From NCBI GenBank assembly GCA_036925085.1, contig JAUPFP010000039.1:186001-250000 (forward strand): a stretch of 64,000 nt of DNA. Direction: 5' to 3'. Below, piece after piece: positions 37,955 to 49,599 of the stretch (its first letter is position 1; the number at the start of each line of letters is the position of its first letter). This stretch comes from Brachycybe producta (taxonomy: Eukaryota; Arthropoda; Diplopoda; Playtdesmida; Andrognathidae). The position numbers and the translations under genes are program-made. Below the pieces are notes generated by a model. It made no database searches, was not told where the DNA came from, and saw only the letters and a list, made by a program, of their open reading frames with translations.

Positions 37955-38885
37955 AACATATATATTACTAAAAAGATGCCCCTTATTTATTTTAAAACTC
38001 TTGTTGGGACGATCTCATTTACGGAAAAAAAAACCGAAGAAGGATCCATATGTCAGAAAGGGGTGTCTTTTAAGTTCTCGCCCTAAAATTGAAATCATAT
38101 CGTCCCACCAAAGAAGGAGACTGTAAAAAGGGAGGGGGGGGGGGGCCAAAAATAAGCAAAAATGTTAAGCAAAAAGAGCAAACTTAGAAAAGTAAAAAAA
38201 AAAAGCCAAAATGTGATTGGGACAAAAGTTAGAAAAATATATATAAGAAAAGACACCAGAAAACGGTTATTTTGGATAGAAAAGAGGGTGAGAGATGATG
38301 AGATTTGGGATGATGATGAGAAAGAGGAGGGGTGCCACCGAAATTTGGGCGGAAGAAGGAGAGAGAGAGAGTATCTTTAAGGAAGGACCCCCCCCCCCCC
38401 CTTCCAATTTAAACTCAAACTCAAATTACCAACACCAAAAGCTCTGTATTAAGTGAGTAGCAGCCAAAGAGCAAATACAAACTTCTAAATATATCAAAAA
38501 AGTTTCTCTCTCTCTCTCTCTCTTGAGTTGGAGAAAAGATAAGAAAAAAGTTTTCAAACAAAAGTTTTGTTTAAACGTGGATTTTATGTGTTTATGATTT
38601 ATTTATTCATAATTTAATAATGTTGTTTTTCTTTTCTTATTTGTGTTTGTTGTGTTTTTTAAAAAAAATGGATGAAGTTTTCATATTCACAACTTAAAAT
38701 TGAACCATTTTTTTTTTCTTCTGTGATTGGAAAACACAAGATGGAGAAGTAAAAAAAAAATACATCAAAAAATTAAAAGAGATGTAACAGTCATAATCGT
38801 CATCAGGACCGCCATTCTTCAGACCAACCAAAAAAAAAAAATTAGAAGAATCAAAAGTGGTCAACTCTTTCAGAATTATAACTGA
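37955..38885. other. Non-coding; purine-rich and CT tracts
   Basis: G-runs at 38133-38143, GA repeats at 38280-38370, a C-run at 38388-38401 and (CT)n at 38505-38522. No gene is supported. Confidence 0.45.
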
Positions 38886-38889
38886 ATTT

Positions 38890-39310
38890 TACTTTCTAAT
38901 TAATATTTAACCTTTTTTGTTTTGTTTATAAGTTACTAACTATATTTAAACTATTTTTTGTTTGTTATTACTTGAGCTTCTTCTTTCACTATAGCTCTAA
39001 ATTTCTTTCTTGCAGAAATTAATTTTTACTTTCATGCAAAAATTAACTTTTGTAATAATTAGAATTATAAAATATTAATATGTAGTTTTTTTTTTAAATA
39101 TCTAACTTATATTGTTTTCAACTTTCTAACTAATATTTAACTTTTATTGTTTTAAACTTACTATGTTTAACTCTATTTTGTTAATACTGAGCTTTTTCTA
39201 TCTCTCTAAATTTATTTCTTGTAAAAATTAACTTTCATTTATAATTATTATAAAATAATATCAATATATAATTTTGTTATATCTAACTTTTAAAATTTGT
39301 TATCAAGTTT
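38890..39310. repeat. AT-rich tandem duplication, unit about 200-230 bp
   Basis: CTTTCTAATTAATATTTAAC followed by TGAGCTTCTTCTTTCACTAT and TCTAAATTTCTTTCTTGCAG recurs from about 39123 as CTTTCTAACTAATATTTAAC, TGAGCTTTTTCTATCTCTCT and so on. A weaker third unit may follow. Confidence 0.55.
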
Positions 39311-40440
39311 TCTAAAACTTTTAATTTTCTTCTCTTAATACACAACAAGCTTATTGTTTCTAATTTTTTTCTTCATCAAAAATTAACACAAATAATTTAA
39401 GTATAAATTTAAATTAAATAGTTAAATAACATTAAATCTAAACTTAAAAACTCTTCATAGCCTTATTATAAAAAAAGTTTCTTTTGTAGGTGGGTTTAAG
39501 TTTTCAACTTAATTTTAAGAAACGTTTTTGAATACAAAGTTAAAAATTATCAAGTTTGTTTTGTAAAAAACTAAGTTAAATGTTGGGTTTATAATAAGTT
39601 TTGCCATTTTCACATTGGTAATAATTATTTTTCTAATCTTGATTTGTGTATAATTTGAGACTTAACAAATCTAACAGAAAAGTGACCAAAAAAAAAGGCC
39701 TACTATAAACGTAGCATTTAATTTTTTTTTTCAAGAAAGAAATGAAGAAATTACATTGAAAGATAGATAAATAATTTTTGTTTCATGATTTTAATAATTG
39801 TGTAAATTTTCTAAGTTCATCATCATAATTGATCATTAATTTTTTGATCATGTCTGGTTTTGTAAGAAAAATATGAAAAAAAGGAGGAGAAGAAACTGGT
39901 GTCAAGGAGGAAAGGAGGGGGGGGGGGGGAAAGGGGGAGATCCATGTAAGTATGGAACCAATAGAAGACTTTTCTTAATTTTCAATATGGTTTTTAACTT
40001 TCTTCTTAAAACAGATCCGAAAAATCATGGACCCAAAAAAAAAAGTGAACCAAAAAGGAGGGACTTTTTTTTTCAAAGGGGGTTTTCTCCTTATTTCTTT
40101 TATTTCCAGATGTGTTTTTCTTATGAAGTCATGACGTTGAAGAACAAAAAAAAAAACCCTCCATGTTATAATTTAGTGTATGTTATTTTCTTATAATATG
40201 TTAATATGCATGAACGCCACACACACACATCTGTGTCTACTGGAAGAAATCTACAACAAAAGTTTACAGCAAAAAAGTCTTTTGAAAATGTTAGAAATTG
40301 AAGGAACTAATTAATTAAGAAGAAGGAAAAACCAAAATGTTGTTTTGGGTTTGAATTCATTCATTCAAAATGTGGTTTCCGTACTTCTTCGCATTGTCCA
40401 TATCGTTTTTAAATATTTATGGAATGTAAAGAAGTATGGA
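39311..40440. other. AT-rich DNA, no gene seen
   Basis: A G-run sits at 39919-39929. No coding or RNA gene is recognised. Confidence 0.45.
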
Positions 40441-40459
40441 GACCATGTAAGATTCATAC

Positions 40460-40845
40460 TTCAACGTTGGAACAGTACCACCATTTACCTAACAATCGGT
40501 ACTACCACCATTGGCTTCCACAATACCATTATATCCTTCAAGGTATCAACACCAAGGGGATTACCAAATTGGAGACAATTGTCATATCTTCAACGGTACC
40601 AACATGGAGAATATAATCAATTCTGCCACGATACAACCATGAAGTGTTACCATATCTTCAAAGGTATCATCACACCAAGGGGAGTATTACCATATCTTCT
40701 ACAATACCAAACATGCCATAACCACCAGCATGTGGACTAATACCATTATCTTCAACAGTACAATCCATTATCTTCGATTAGTACCATTCCACAAGGACTA
40801 TGAGAACTACAGTATTACCATATATCTTCAACATTCCTGCATGCA
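40460..40845. repeat. Degenerate repeat of ACCATATCTTCAA(A/C)GGTA units
   Basis: Variants of TACCATATCTTCAACGGTAC and ACACCAAGGGGATTACCA recur about ten times with irregular spacing. The open frame across it is a product of the repeat, with no recognisable protein. Confidence 0.6.
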
Positions 40846-40849
40846 GTTT

Positions 40850-41440
40850 TAAGCTCATAATAATATTTTATCAAACGAATCCGGAAAAGTTTTTTTTAAC
40901 AAATTAAAAACATTTGTATTAAAAGTTTGACAAAAAAAAAAGAAACTTAATAAAGATCAAATTAATTTAAATATTAAACGCTGATTTTTTTCTTTCTTGT
41001 TTTAAGTTAAGTTAACTGAGATTCAGGTCAAAAAATACATTGAAGGGAATTTAAGCTGCGTTTATAGTTGTCATATTTCACGATGATGTGTCCTGTTACA
41101 CGTGTTACAAATTGGTTCACACAGGGTCAGACAGAAGACGTCATCAGAGAAAAATTGCTAACTATAAATGCGGTATTATTTACTACTTTAAGATAAGAGG
41201 GTCAGTCACATCATTATCTAATATTACATCAGTAATCTTCATAAGTTTTTGTGACATTTTTGAGGCCTTTTCAGGACAACCTACTTATGATAGTAGTTTT
41301 AACTATTCATGGTTTACAGTAGATTAAATTATTTCATAATTACTACTTTTACAACTTTTCAAAAATCTAAACTAAAAAGTAAGCAAAAATATATTGTAAT
41401 TATTATCATTATTATTCTGCAGTGTGTCTATCAGGTGCTT
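40850..41440. other. AT-rich DNA, no gene seen
   Basis: No exon or RNA gene is recognised. A GACGTCATC site lies near 41137. Confidence 0.45.
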
Positions 41441-41670
41441 GTAGTCATACATTGTGCTATTACTGTGCTTATGATCAATTATTATTTTATGACAGCGACT
41501 TATGCTATACCCCAGACAAATGGCAGTCATAAAAATATACATATATGACAATATTTGTCTTAGAATAATATTCTGTAATTTACTTTTGTAATCTGTTATA
41601 AGGTTATGATCTAGTTACAAGAATTTACTGTCTTATGACAGTCTTGTTACCTTTCTGTAAAGATCCCCCC
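41441..41670. repeat. TATGACAG/CTGTCATA repeat patch
   Basis: GTCATA, TTATGACAG and ACTGTCTTATGACAGTCTTG recur here as in 16700-16880, suggesting a shared element whose ends I could not define. Confidence 0.35.
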
Positions 41671-41955
41671 TATTTAATAATAAACTATTATTTATAAATT
41701 AGAGAATTTAAGACTAATTTATAGATTTCATTATTAAAAAGTTGAATTTGTAAATTAAATTACTATTTTTTCTTTTTACAAATTTTTAATTTTATTAGGT
41801 AATTAATTAAGTATAGAGTAGTTTAAGCAACACGGTAGTTAACTACTAAAAGGTTATAATTGAACTACTTTTAGCTATATTTTAAAGTAGTCTCAACCAC
41901 CATTAAACCACTTTATATTTGAAAATTAGCTTTTATGTTTCAGGTTTTTAAAACT
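41671..41955. other. AT-rich DNA, no gene seen
   Basis: A few self-complementary stretches (AGTAGTTTAAGC, GTAGTTAACTAC) and no gene. Confidence 0.4.
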
Positions 41956-41959
41956 TCCG

Positions 41960-42345
41960 GCTTAAAGCTCACGGCAGACTGGTTAGTGACGTCAAATGGC
42001 TTTGAAAGAATGAATTTTGAATGACCTTGTCAATATCCACCACAGTAAAGCAAGACATTCATCACATCACTCTCTGTTCTTTAACTTTTACTTACAACTT
42101 TGTCCGTATATAAGTGGTCAGCACATAATGATTACTGTTATGCTCTGGTCAAGTCTAAGTGGCAAACGGCTCACGACTTATGATAAACTGATCAGTGACG
42201 TCAAATGACCTTGAATAAATGACTGAATGACCTTGCAATTACCTGTCACAGCCAACACCTCACACCATTTCATTACTTCTACTCAACTTTATGATATTTA
42301 TCCGTGCACATAGTTAGAATATCAGTGACGTAGCTACAGAGAACA
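41960..42345. repeat. Tandem duplication with TGACGTCAAATG sites
   Basis: GGTTAGTGACGTCAAATGGC, then GAATGACCTTGTCAAT and CACATCACTCTCT, recurs about 210 bp later as GATCAGTGACGTCAAATGAC, GAATGACCTTGCAATT and CACACCATTTC. A partial third start (ATATCAGTGACGTAGC) follows. Confidence 0.55.
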
Positions 42346-42459
42346 GTTTGCTACCGGCGCTAGTCTCCTAATAAGACACGCCTTCAAATCTAATTTTAAT
42401 TTTTTTTACTCGCTTTTATTTAAACTTCATAATTTGTTTGTTATTTGTTGAAAATAATC

Positions 42460-42525
42460 CAAACTGCACGGGGATTGAACCCATGACCAACGTAACCAAC
42501 ATAACCATGAGCTGAGATGCTAACA
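42460..42525 (-). repeat. tRNA-derived SINE-like fragment
   Basis: On the minus strand, TCAGCTCATGG resembles a pol III A box and GGGTTCAATCCCCGTG a B box with a foldable T-arm (ATGGG/CCCGT around TTCAATC). The flanking 7 bases do not form an acceptor stem, so this is a tRNA-derived fragment rather than a tRNA gene. Confidence 0.5.
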
Positions 42526-42585
42526 GGCATTTAGAAATCGGGACAAACAGAAGTTGGCTCCAAACTTTTCATGACGAACTTAATT
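42523..42585. mobile_element. Family A fold-back fragment
   Basis: ACAGGCATTTAGAAATCGGG followed by AGTTGGCTCC and CATGACGAAC matches one arm of family A; the rest is missing. Confidence 0.5.
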
Positions 42586-42589
42586 AATA

Positions 42590-42890
42590 AAGCGACCAGA
42601 ACAAAATCAACTTTCAGTTAAAACAAATTGAGTCTTGATGCAAGTTTCAATAACCAGGTTCTGCAACTGAAAAAAGCATTTTTCATTCATGAATTTCTTT
42701 CAGGGGCGCGCAACACCTGAATAACATTACCTTTGTAATAGAGACCTGTAAGTGAGGCTCATGAACCAGTATACTGGACCCGGGGGGGGGGGGGGGGGAA
42801 GGGGACTGGCAATTTTATGTAAAAATATCTCATGGGCCTTGTGGACCTCATGGGCTTGGTTGGTAGGCTTGTCTCAAAATAAAGTTTTGA
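42590..42890. other. Non-coding DNA with a long G-run
   Basis: A run of about 17 G lies at 42782-42798. No gene is seen. Confidence 0.45.
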
Positions 42891-42895
42891 AGGGC

Positions 42896-43145
42896 AAGGT
42901 CTAAAATTTCACATTGTACGGAACGTACAATACCAACATCACGGAATGTACCGTCAACGTCAGGTCAATTAACATTTCGTCATCCATGAATGGCTTTGAA
43001 GGTACCGATCATACGTTGACACGTTCAGAATTTCAAGAATGTCCATCGTCTCGTCATGTTGATGTTCCGTGACGTTGCCGATAAATGTGAACGATACCAT
43101 ATAATGTTTCGACGATCACGTTTCGTACAATGTGAATCGACCTTT
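42896..43145. mobile_element. MITE with AAGGTC..TTCACATTGTACG ends
   Basis: AAGGTCTAAAATTTCACATT and GTACGGAACG on the left complement CGTTTCGTACAATGTGAATC and GACCTT on the right. An inner pair, ACATCACGGAATGT and TGTTCCGTGACGT, is also present. The ends resemble MITE H. Confidence 0.6.
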
Positions 43146-43169
43146 AAACCAACCCTTTTCATTTTAGTA

Positions 43170-43394
43170 AAGCCTGAGTTTCCTAAGAATCTAAGATAAC
43201 AGTACCCTTAATATAGCGGTAAATGACGTCATAAAACCCGTTTTCGTAGATGTAAACAGATGTGGTTTTCTCGAGAAAGGTAAGCAACCACAGCTCTAGA
43301 GAAAACCACATCCATTTATATCTATGAAAACGGTTTTTTATGACGTCATTTACCGCTATATTAAGGGTACCGTTATCTTAGAAAACCCAGGCTT
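43170..43394. mobile_element. TA-flanked 225-bp palindromic MITE
   Basis: AAGCCTGAGTTTCCTAAGAA and long matching arms (AGTACCCTTAATATAGCGGT, AAATGACGTCATAAAA, GATGTGGTTTTCTC) fold nearly completely. TA stands on both sides, as for Tc1/mariner-type MITEs. Each arm carries a TGACGTCA. Confidence 0.7.
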
Positions 43395-43399
43395 TAGTG

Positions 43400-44130
43400 G
43401 TTAGTACTGATTATTAATTTATATTATAGGGAAAGTAAAATTTGGAATAAACGATGTATTATTTGTCTCAATGAAATTCGATCTATTCCAATTGATTTGA
43501 AGGCGGGAGGGAGAGAGTAGGAATGATCTATTATAAAAGTCGGTTACTGGCCAATTTATTTTTCATCACTAAATATATAAATATGGAAGAAAGTTGCTCG
43601 GGAACAAGCAATTATTTACTCCATTTTCTATTCATTCATACAGATAATTTTAGGGCAAACCCACTCAAACTTTGCACATGTAAACGGGGTGATGGCCACA
43701 GTGCGCATAAAAAAAAATCTCGTTTTGGTCAGACAACTTTCAAGATGGCCGTCAAAAGTCTTTTTTCTTCCATTTTTTTTTCTTCTTAAGAGTAACCATG
43801 ACTCACTATAGAGGCGAAAATTAATCAAATAAAAAAAAAATACCCCGCCTCTTTTCAATTAAAATTTAAAATCTTATCTCAAGTCTCTATAATCACTGAA
43901 ATTTGAACTTCAGACATTTAACACCAGATGTCAGGCGTTTGCAGCTATTATAAAAACCCAATATATTTCATAATTTTTTGCTTTTTTTATTGGTAGAATT
44001 AGAAAATAAAACATTATCAAAGTTCATTCGTGCAACAGTGGCCTTGACCTAATTTAATTTAATAATTAAATATAAAAAATTATTTTAAAACAATTAAAAC
44101 AAAAATGGCGGCCATTTTTGAAACCGTTGT
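43400..44130. other. AT-rich DNA, no gene seen
   Basis: No exon or RNA gene is recognised. Confidence 0.45.
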
Positions 44131-44134
44131 TCAA

Positions 44135-44240
44135 CCATATTAATAAAAAAATAGTAAATAAAATCACTAATTAATTACACCGTTATATATAACGGTGTAA
44201 TTAATTAGTGATTTTATTTACTATTTTTTTATTAATATGG
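44135..44240. repeat. 106-bp perfect palindrome without spacer
   Basis: From CCATATTAATAAAAAAATAG on the left to its exact complement on the right, centred in TATATA at 44187/44188. No mismatch was seen. There is no second copy and no evident target duplication. Confidence 0.85.
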
Positions 44241-44244
44241 ACAT

Positions 44245-44710
44245 CAAAAACGATGTGACTTATACTAAAATATGAAATGCCTCGTAAACTGTGACTCTGA
44301 ATTTACAAAGTGATCACTAGGTGGCGCTTTAATCGCAGCAACAAGATCTTGTTTCCCCCTCTTTTTTTCTCATTCCAATCCCAATTCCCATTGCAATATA
44401 TAGGCCTACAGCAATTGTAGACCTGTAATTTGACTCTGTAGTCCTGAAATAGCCCATATATTTATTCAACAACATCCCAAATTTGGCATAAAACGCTAAA
44501 CATATAAATAACCCTCCAATAAAACGGGAGGAAGTGGGCAAAACCCACTCCTTTCTTCCTTTTTTCTATCTCTCACCCCCCCTCCTCCTCACCCTTTCTT
44601 TCAAAAATATTTCCTCAAAAGATTGACCCCCCCCTTTTTTCTTAATCAAATTAACTATTAAAATTAACCATTTTTCATAATAGACCTTCCTTGCTGTAAC
44701 AGGATGGATG
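44245..44710. other. Non-coding DNA, no gene seen
   Basis: Pyrimidine-rich at 44555-44640. No gene is supported. Confidence 0.45.
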
Positions 44711-44714
44711 ATAA

Positions 44715-44895
44715 TTAAGGCAAAAAGAATTTTGCTTTTTGCAATCAAAAAAAAGGCTGGTTAGAAGCTAATTAACCTAAAGGCTAAAAAAAACTATATA
44801 AAAATTCAGCTGTACATACATTAATTCTAAAAGAACTTTAGCCTCTAAGCAGCCTCTCTTTTGATTGCAAAAAGCACAATTCTTTATTGCCTTAA
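44715..44895. mobile_element. Family C fold-back copy
   Basis: TTAAGGCAAAAAGAATTTTG and TTTGCAATCAAAA on the left complement TTTTGATTGCAAAAAGCACA and TCTTTATTGCCTTAA on the right, with GGTTAGAAGCTA / TAGCCTCTAAGC inside. Confidence 0.65.
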
Positions 44896-44999
44896 GGATA
44901 ATCATAATAATATTTTTTCATTCTAATTCTCATCAAAACCATAAAGAAGATTTAAATCAATTCTTACAGGGTGGTTCATAAAATACTGATAAATTAGGC

Positions 45000-45125
45000 A
45001 AAAAAAAAAAATATGCTTTTTTCAACCAAAAAGACTGTTTAGAGGCTATAGTTATCGTAGAGTTAACCCTAAAATAAATTAGTGTTCTTTTAAATCTTAG
45101 CATTGAAAAAAAGCATACTTTTTCT
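45000..45125. mobile_element. Partial family C fold-back
   Basis: ATATGCTTTTTTCAACC, AAAAAGACTGTTTAGAGGCT and a right-end AAAAAGCATACTTTTT. Confidence 0.45.
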
Positions 45126-45184
45126 ACTTTTAAATAAGTAATTCTACACAATTACTAGACAATCTTCAAACCCACCTACATATA

Positions 45185-45500
45185 AATCAATATGTGAATT
45201 TAACAGTAGTTTAGACAATGTGCATAATGCCCAAAACAGGTCAATATATAAATTGGTTTCTTTTAGGCAATGTGCAGAATGCCTAAAACAGGCCAATATA
45301 TAAATTGACTTCTTCTTTTAGGCAATGTGCAGAATGCCTAAAACAAGCCAATATATAAATTGGCTTCTTGTTTTAGATGCACATTACCAATGCTTAAAAA
45401 TCAAATTTGTAGGGTTTTTTTCCTATCCTAACTAGTTATTTTGCAAATTGGCTAGTAATTATGCAGAATAACCTATTTTCCGCGCAGATGGTAACATATA
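45185..45500. repeat. Family G motif cluster, partly tandem
   Basis: A 70-bp unit containing TTAGGCAATGTGCAGAATGC, CTAAAACAGGCC and AATATATAAATTGGCTTCTT repeats about three times. Confidence 0.6.
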
Positions 45501-46155
45501 ATAGACGCAAAGACATTATAATCATACATTTAATGAGCTAAAAAAACACTCATATCAGTGATATCAGCTCCTTTTTAGTCCACCCCCCTCTTAGAAAATG
45601 TACAACCCTATTTGGGCTCTTCCCATCCTCCTCCTCCCCCTCTCCTCATTTACAAGGGGCTAAATAAAGATAAAGTCTTATATAGTCAAAACATTCAATA
45701 CTGTAGAACACACACATAGTATGTGCACAATAAAGGAATGAATAACAGGGATGAGGAGGAGGAGGAGGGGGAGAACCAGGAACGCAGGAAACTCCATCTA
45801 GGTGCAGTGCAATGCCCTTTTTCATCATCATCATCCCGCATCCTCATCCTCATCATCATCATCACAACTGAATCATCGATCGAAGACATCATCATCCATT
45901 CTTCACCCCAATACCCTCTCCCCTGTGCCCGAAACTCCCCCCTTCTTACTACAGAATGATCAATTTTTTGAGTTTGTGTTGGAGGTTCCGACAGCCATAG
46001 ATCATCATTCATTGGCTGTTAAAACATGACGTCATGCACAATTCCAAAACCGTTCACTATAAAAAAAATTCTAAACAGTGGCGCGCACAGCTAAATCGTT
46101 TAAAATGAAATATTTCAGGAATTATAGGATAGGCACTTCATCTCTGATGGCTAAC
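45501..46155. other. Low-complexity DNA with CAT/ATC repeats
   Basis: ATC-rich microsatellite sequence at 45820-45900. No gene is supported. Confidence 0.45.
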
Positions 46156-46159
46156 AACA

Positions 46160-46655
46160 AAATGAAGTTCTACAAATCTTAAAAAATAAGCTTGTTAATG
46201 TTATAGTTTGATAATGATCCAACTTTAAACAAATGATAATTTTTAGTTTTTGTTTATAAAAAAGCTTATTTTGAAAAATATTAACATTAAAAATACTCAG
46301 TGATTGCGTTACTCTTCTAGTTTTAAAAAAAAACACATTCAACGTTCTCTTTATTTTACACTATAAAACTACCTTTAAATAGTATTTTCACGTTTCACAT
46401 CTTTCAAAATAAACTTTTTCATCAACCAATAAATAATTATAAAAATATCATCTGCTTTAGAATTGGATCATTTTTCAAACTGACATAAAAAAGCTTAATT
46501 TAAAAGATATCTAATATGAAAATACTCTTAATTGATTGAGCTACCCTTCTAGTGTCTAAAACACTTTCTAGTTTTTCTTCTTTTTGCTCTCCTGAAAGGC
46601 AAGAGTTAATCAAGAATTCGAAAGGTGCGTTTACACCAGAGTTTAAAACCAGCGC
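46160..46655. mobile_element. Two family D fold-backs
   Basis: Right-arm blocks GCTTATTTTGAAAAATATTA with ACTCTTCTAGTTTTA, then TTTCAAAATAAACTTTTTCA, AAAAAGCTTAATTTAAAAGA and CTACCCTTCTAGTGTCTAAA, ending GCGTTTACACCAGAGTTTAA. Confidence 0.55.
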
Positions 46656-46861
46656 TTCAAAGTGTTTTTTTTTTGAGACACCACTGTATACCTTGCACCC
46701 TCTCTACTAACATGTTATCTCTGTATCTCTTACCCGCCCTTCCCATTTAAGGTCCTAACTAAAAATGGATTCGTCGTTCGGTAAAGTAATTCAATGCATC
46801 AGAAATGTCATTTTGTATCTTAAGAAGGGAAATAGAAAGAAGTTTGATCTTGGAATGCACC

Positions 46862-46901
<40 letters not shown>

Positions 46902-47265
46902 GTATCTGTAAAAGGCGAGATGTAACAGAAACCCCCGGGATTTTCTTCTTCTTCTTTCCTATTCCATCCCACCTCCCCTCCCTTCCCTTCCTAGGCTCTC
47001 TCATCCTCCCTTCTCTAGTAGCATCATTCTGGCAACAACAACAACAACAAAAGCGGCGAACTTATTTTAAAAAGAGACGTCGAAGAGACCGAAAAAGAAT
47101 GCGGAATGGAACGCGCGTTTGTGCATAGTTACACGATCGGAAAAAAATATTCTAGTCTTTTATACATGTTTTCTTCCCTTTCCGTCCCTAACCTCTCTCT
47201 CTCCACATGTTTCAGAATATCAAAACATAGAAATCTCTATAGAATTTTATGAAGATGTTTTATGA
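46656..47265. repeat. Non-coding DNA with a (CT)n microsatellite
   Basis: An uninterrupted CT tract of about 34 bp lies at 46864-46898. CAA repeats are at 47032-47050. No gene is supported. Confidence 0.55.
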
Positions 47266-47269
47266 ACAG

Positions 47270-48045
47270 CTGATTTTCAGCAGTTTCACAAAAAGAGTAA
47301 CACATTGAAAAGTGTATTAAAAACTAGAAAAGTAAATTAATCAGCTAGATGATTTTCGTGTTTTTTAAAAAAATATTGTCTTGCTTTTAAAGTTGGATCA
47401 TTTTTCAAAACTAACACATAAAAAGCTTAATTTAAAAGATATCTAATATGAAAATATTCTTAAGTGATTGAGCTAACCGTTCTAGTTACTAAAACAACTT
47501 TCAACTTCTTTATTTTGTAGTTAACTGAATAACAACACTAAGAAGACTATAGAAAAAAATGCAATGCATTTGTATGCTGTTTTTTAAAATAAATAGTCCC
47601 TCTGTCATAGGCCCACTGCGCTGCTTTCAATGTAATTATTCTAATTCAAGGTTTTGTTGTTTTTTAGCGATTATTTGAGACTTAAGGTGGTTTGAAAGTG
47701 TAAACGGCGCCCCTCAAACTCTGATTATTCTGTCTTTCAAGGTGCAAAATGAAGAGAAACTTGAATGTGTTTTAGAAACTAGAAGAGTAGCTCAATTAAT
47801 TAAGGGTATTTTAATGTTTAATATCTTTCAAAATAAGCTTTTTAAGCGAGTTTGATAATGTCTCAATTTAAAAAAAAAACGATATTTTTGTTAAAATTAT
47901 TGTTCATAAAAGTTTATTTTGAAAGATATCAACATGAAAATACCCTTAAATCATTCAGCTACTCTTCTAGTTTTTAAAACAAACCCAGTTTCTCTACCAA
48001 TTGCACCTGTAAAAACAAAATAAAGCAGAGTTCGAAGGGGGCGTG
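47270..48045. mobile_element. Two family D fold-backs, the second near full length
   Basis: The second copy (about 47688-48045) starts TTAAGGTGGTTTGAAAGTGT, AAACGGCGCCCCTCAAACTC and ends GCAGAGTTCGAAGGGGGCG. Its arms carry AGAAACTAGAAGAGTAGCTC and AATCATTCAGCTACTCTTCT. Confidence 0.65.
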
Positions 48046-48690
48046 TTTTATTCCGTTTTTAATAAGTCGTTTTACGGATCCGTATATATAATCGATCGAA
48101 GAAACATGATCGACTCACGTCAATGATTGGACAAAATCATTTTGAGTAAATTTCAGTGCAACCTTATTTTTGTTGCAAAGATTTAAACGCATGCGCAATG
48201 TAGATAAGAGTAACAGTAGATGAGTTAAAGCAAAAAGAAGAATGTTACACCATTTTAAGTCTCGCCATTGACATGTATAAGTAATAAAGTAGAAGAGACT
48301 TTTGGCTTCAATGGCGCCACCTTTTAAAATCCATTGCTTCTTTATGGCTATCTAGGAAAGGGAACTTGAAGCTCTCTCTCGTCCGTACTTCGAGAAAAGA
48401 GCAAAGAACGCGAAGGTTTTTTTTCCTATCCTTTCAATAATTATTTTTAGAAAACACCCTAAATGTACTGACAGTGGGTTGTGTGGTTGGTTAGTTAAGT
48501 GTGTTCATTGGGATTCTCTTTGACTCTTTTAACTAGAGGTTAACTGGATCCTATCCTCTTAAGGGAAAAAAACTGAAAACCAAAAACAGCTGAAGTTCTT
48601 TTACAGAAATAATTGAAACTGAGACTATATTTGAAAATCCCTACATTTTTTTCTTTAGAAAACACCCTTCAAATACACCTAGATCGCATC
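48046..48690. other. Non-coding DNA, no gene seen
   Basis: No exon is recognised. There are paired ATCGATCGAAGAAACATGATC-like words near 48090-48112. Confidence 0.4.
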
Positions 48691-48696
48691 ACTAAA

Positions 48697-48947
48697 TACC
48701 TTGTCTACACTTAAGCTAAAATGCATTCATGTTTAATTAAACTATACGGAGTCCCGTTAAGGACATGACCAATATTAATTAAATAGCAGTGGAGCCCGTC
48801 TTAGGACGGTTTATCTTTAATTTAAAATTTAGAAAATATATATTTATGTGAATATTAAATATTGCTCGTTTGTCCTTAACAGGGCTCTGTAGAATTTGGT
48901 TTAATATTTTAACGCATTTAACTTTTTTTTTTGGTGTAGATAAGATA
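48697..48947 (+). mobile_element. Diverged Harbinger-type MITE (family E2), copy 2
   Basis: TACCTTGTCTACACTTAAGC, ACTATACGGAGTCCCGTTAA, CCTTAACAGGGCTCTGTAGA and GGTGTAGATAAGATA. A further fragment lies at 49132-49251 (AAAGTGCAGACAAGGTA end). Confidence 0.6.
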
Positions 48948-48954
48948 TTAGGTG

Positions 48955-49100
48955 AAAATAATTATGAGTTCTTAAATCAAAGAGACTGTTTAGAGGCTAT
49001 AATTCCTAAAAAAAATAATTCAATGTTGGTTGTTTAATGTTGAAGTTCTTCTTGAATTTTAGCCTTTAAACAGTCTGCCCGATTCAAAAACGCACACTTC
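48955..49100. mobile_element. Family C fold-back copy
   Basis: AAATCAAAGAGACTGTTTAG and AGGCTATAATT on the left, with TTTAGCCTTTAAACAGTCT and GATTCAAAAA on the right. Confidence 0.55.
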
Positions 49101-49293
49101 CTTTGGTGTAACACCCATTTATTAGAAGCGCCTTTACCTAATTAAATGTGTTTAGGATTATTTTATGTGTAGCCAGCATGTAATTAACTTAAAACATTCA
49201 ATAGAACATGTTTAATTTGAATGCATTTAGCTAAAGTGCAGACAAGGTATAGCTAATGACGTATTCATTTACGTCATTTTAAGAAACAGTTAA

Positions 49294-49598
49294 TACCTAG
49301 TACACACATGAGTTAAACGAATTCAAATTAAATGTGTTTAAGTGAATTTATACTGAATCCAGTTACGGACATGAGAACCAAATAAAAATTGACTTTTATT
49401 ATTAAAATTTTAAATTGAAATACTAAATCAATATTTTGCCAATAGTTTCTATATTATATTTAAGGATTAAGTCAATATTTTCAGATTATTAACTGAATAA
49501 ATTGAATTTGATATATTATTTGTTTGTCCTTCACAGAGGGCTCTGTAGAACACATTTATTATTTAAATTCATTTAAACTATCAGGTGGGTACTAGGTA
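49294..49598 (+). mobile_element. Harbinger-type MITE (family E), copy 5
   Basis: TACCTAGTACACACATGAG at the left and TGGGTACTAGGTA at the right. TAA flanks both sides. Confidence 0.8.
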
Positions 49599-49599
49599 T

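Noticed and set aside
40345..40740. 131-codon frame as a possible gene
   Set aside because: It spans the irregular ACCATATCTTCAA repeat and has no recognisable domain.
42460..42525. Functional tRNA gene on the minus strand
   Set aside because: No 7-bp acceptor stem can be formed around the T-arm, and the anticodon arm is not convincing.
46864..46898. Long CT tract as a regulatory polypyrimidine element
   Set aside because: Similar microsatellites are everywhere in the window; nothing ties this one to a gene.
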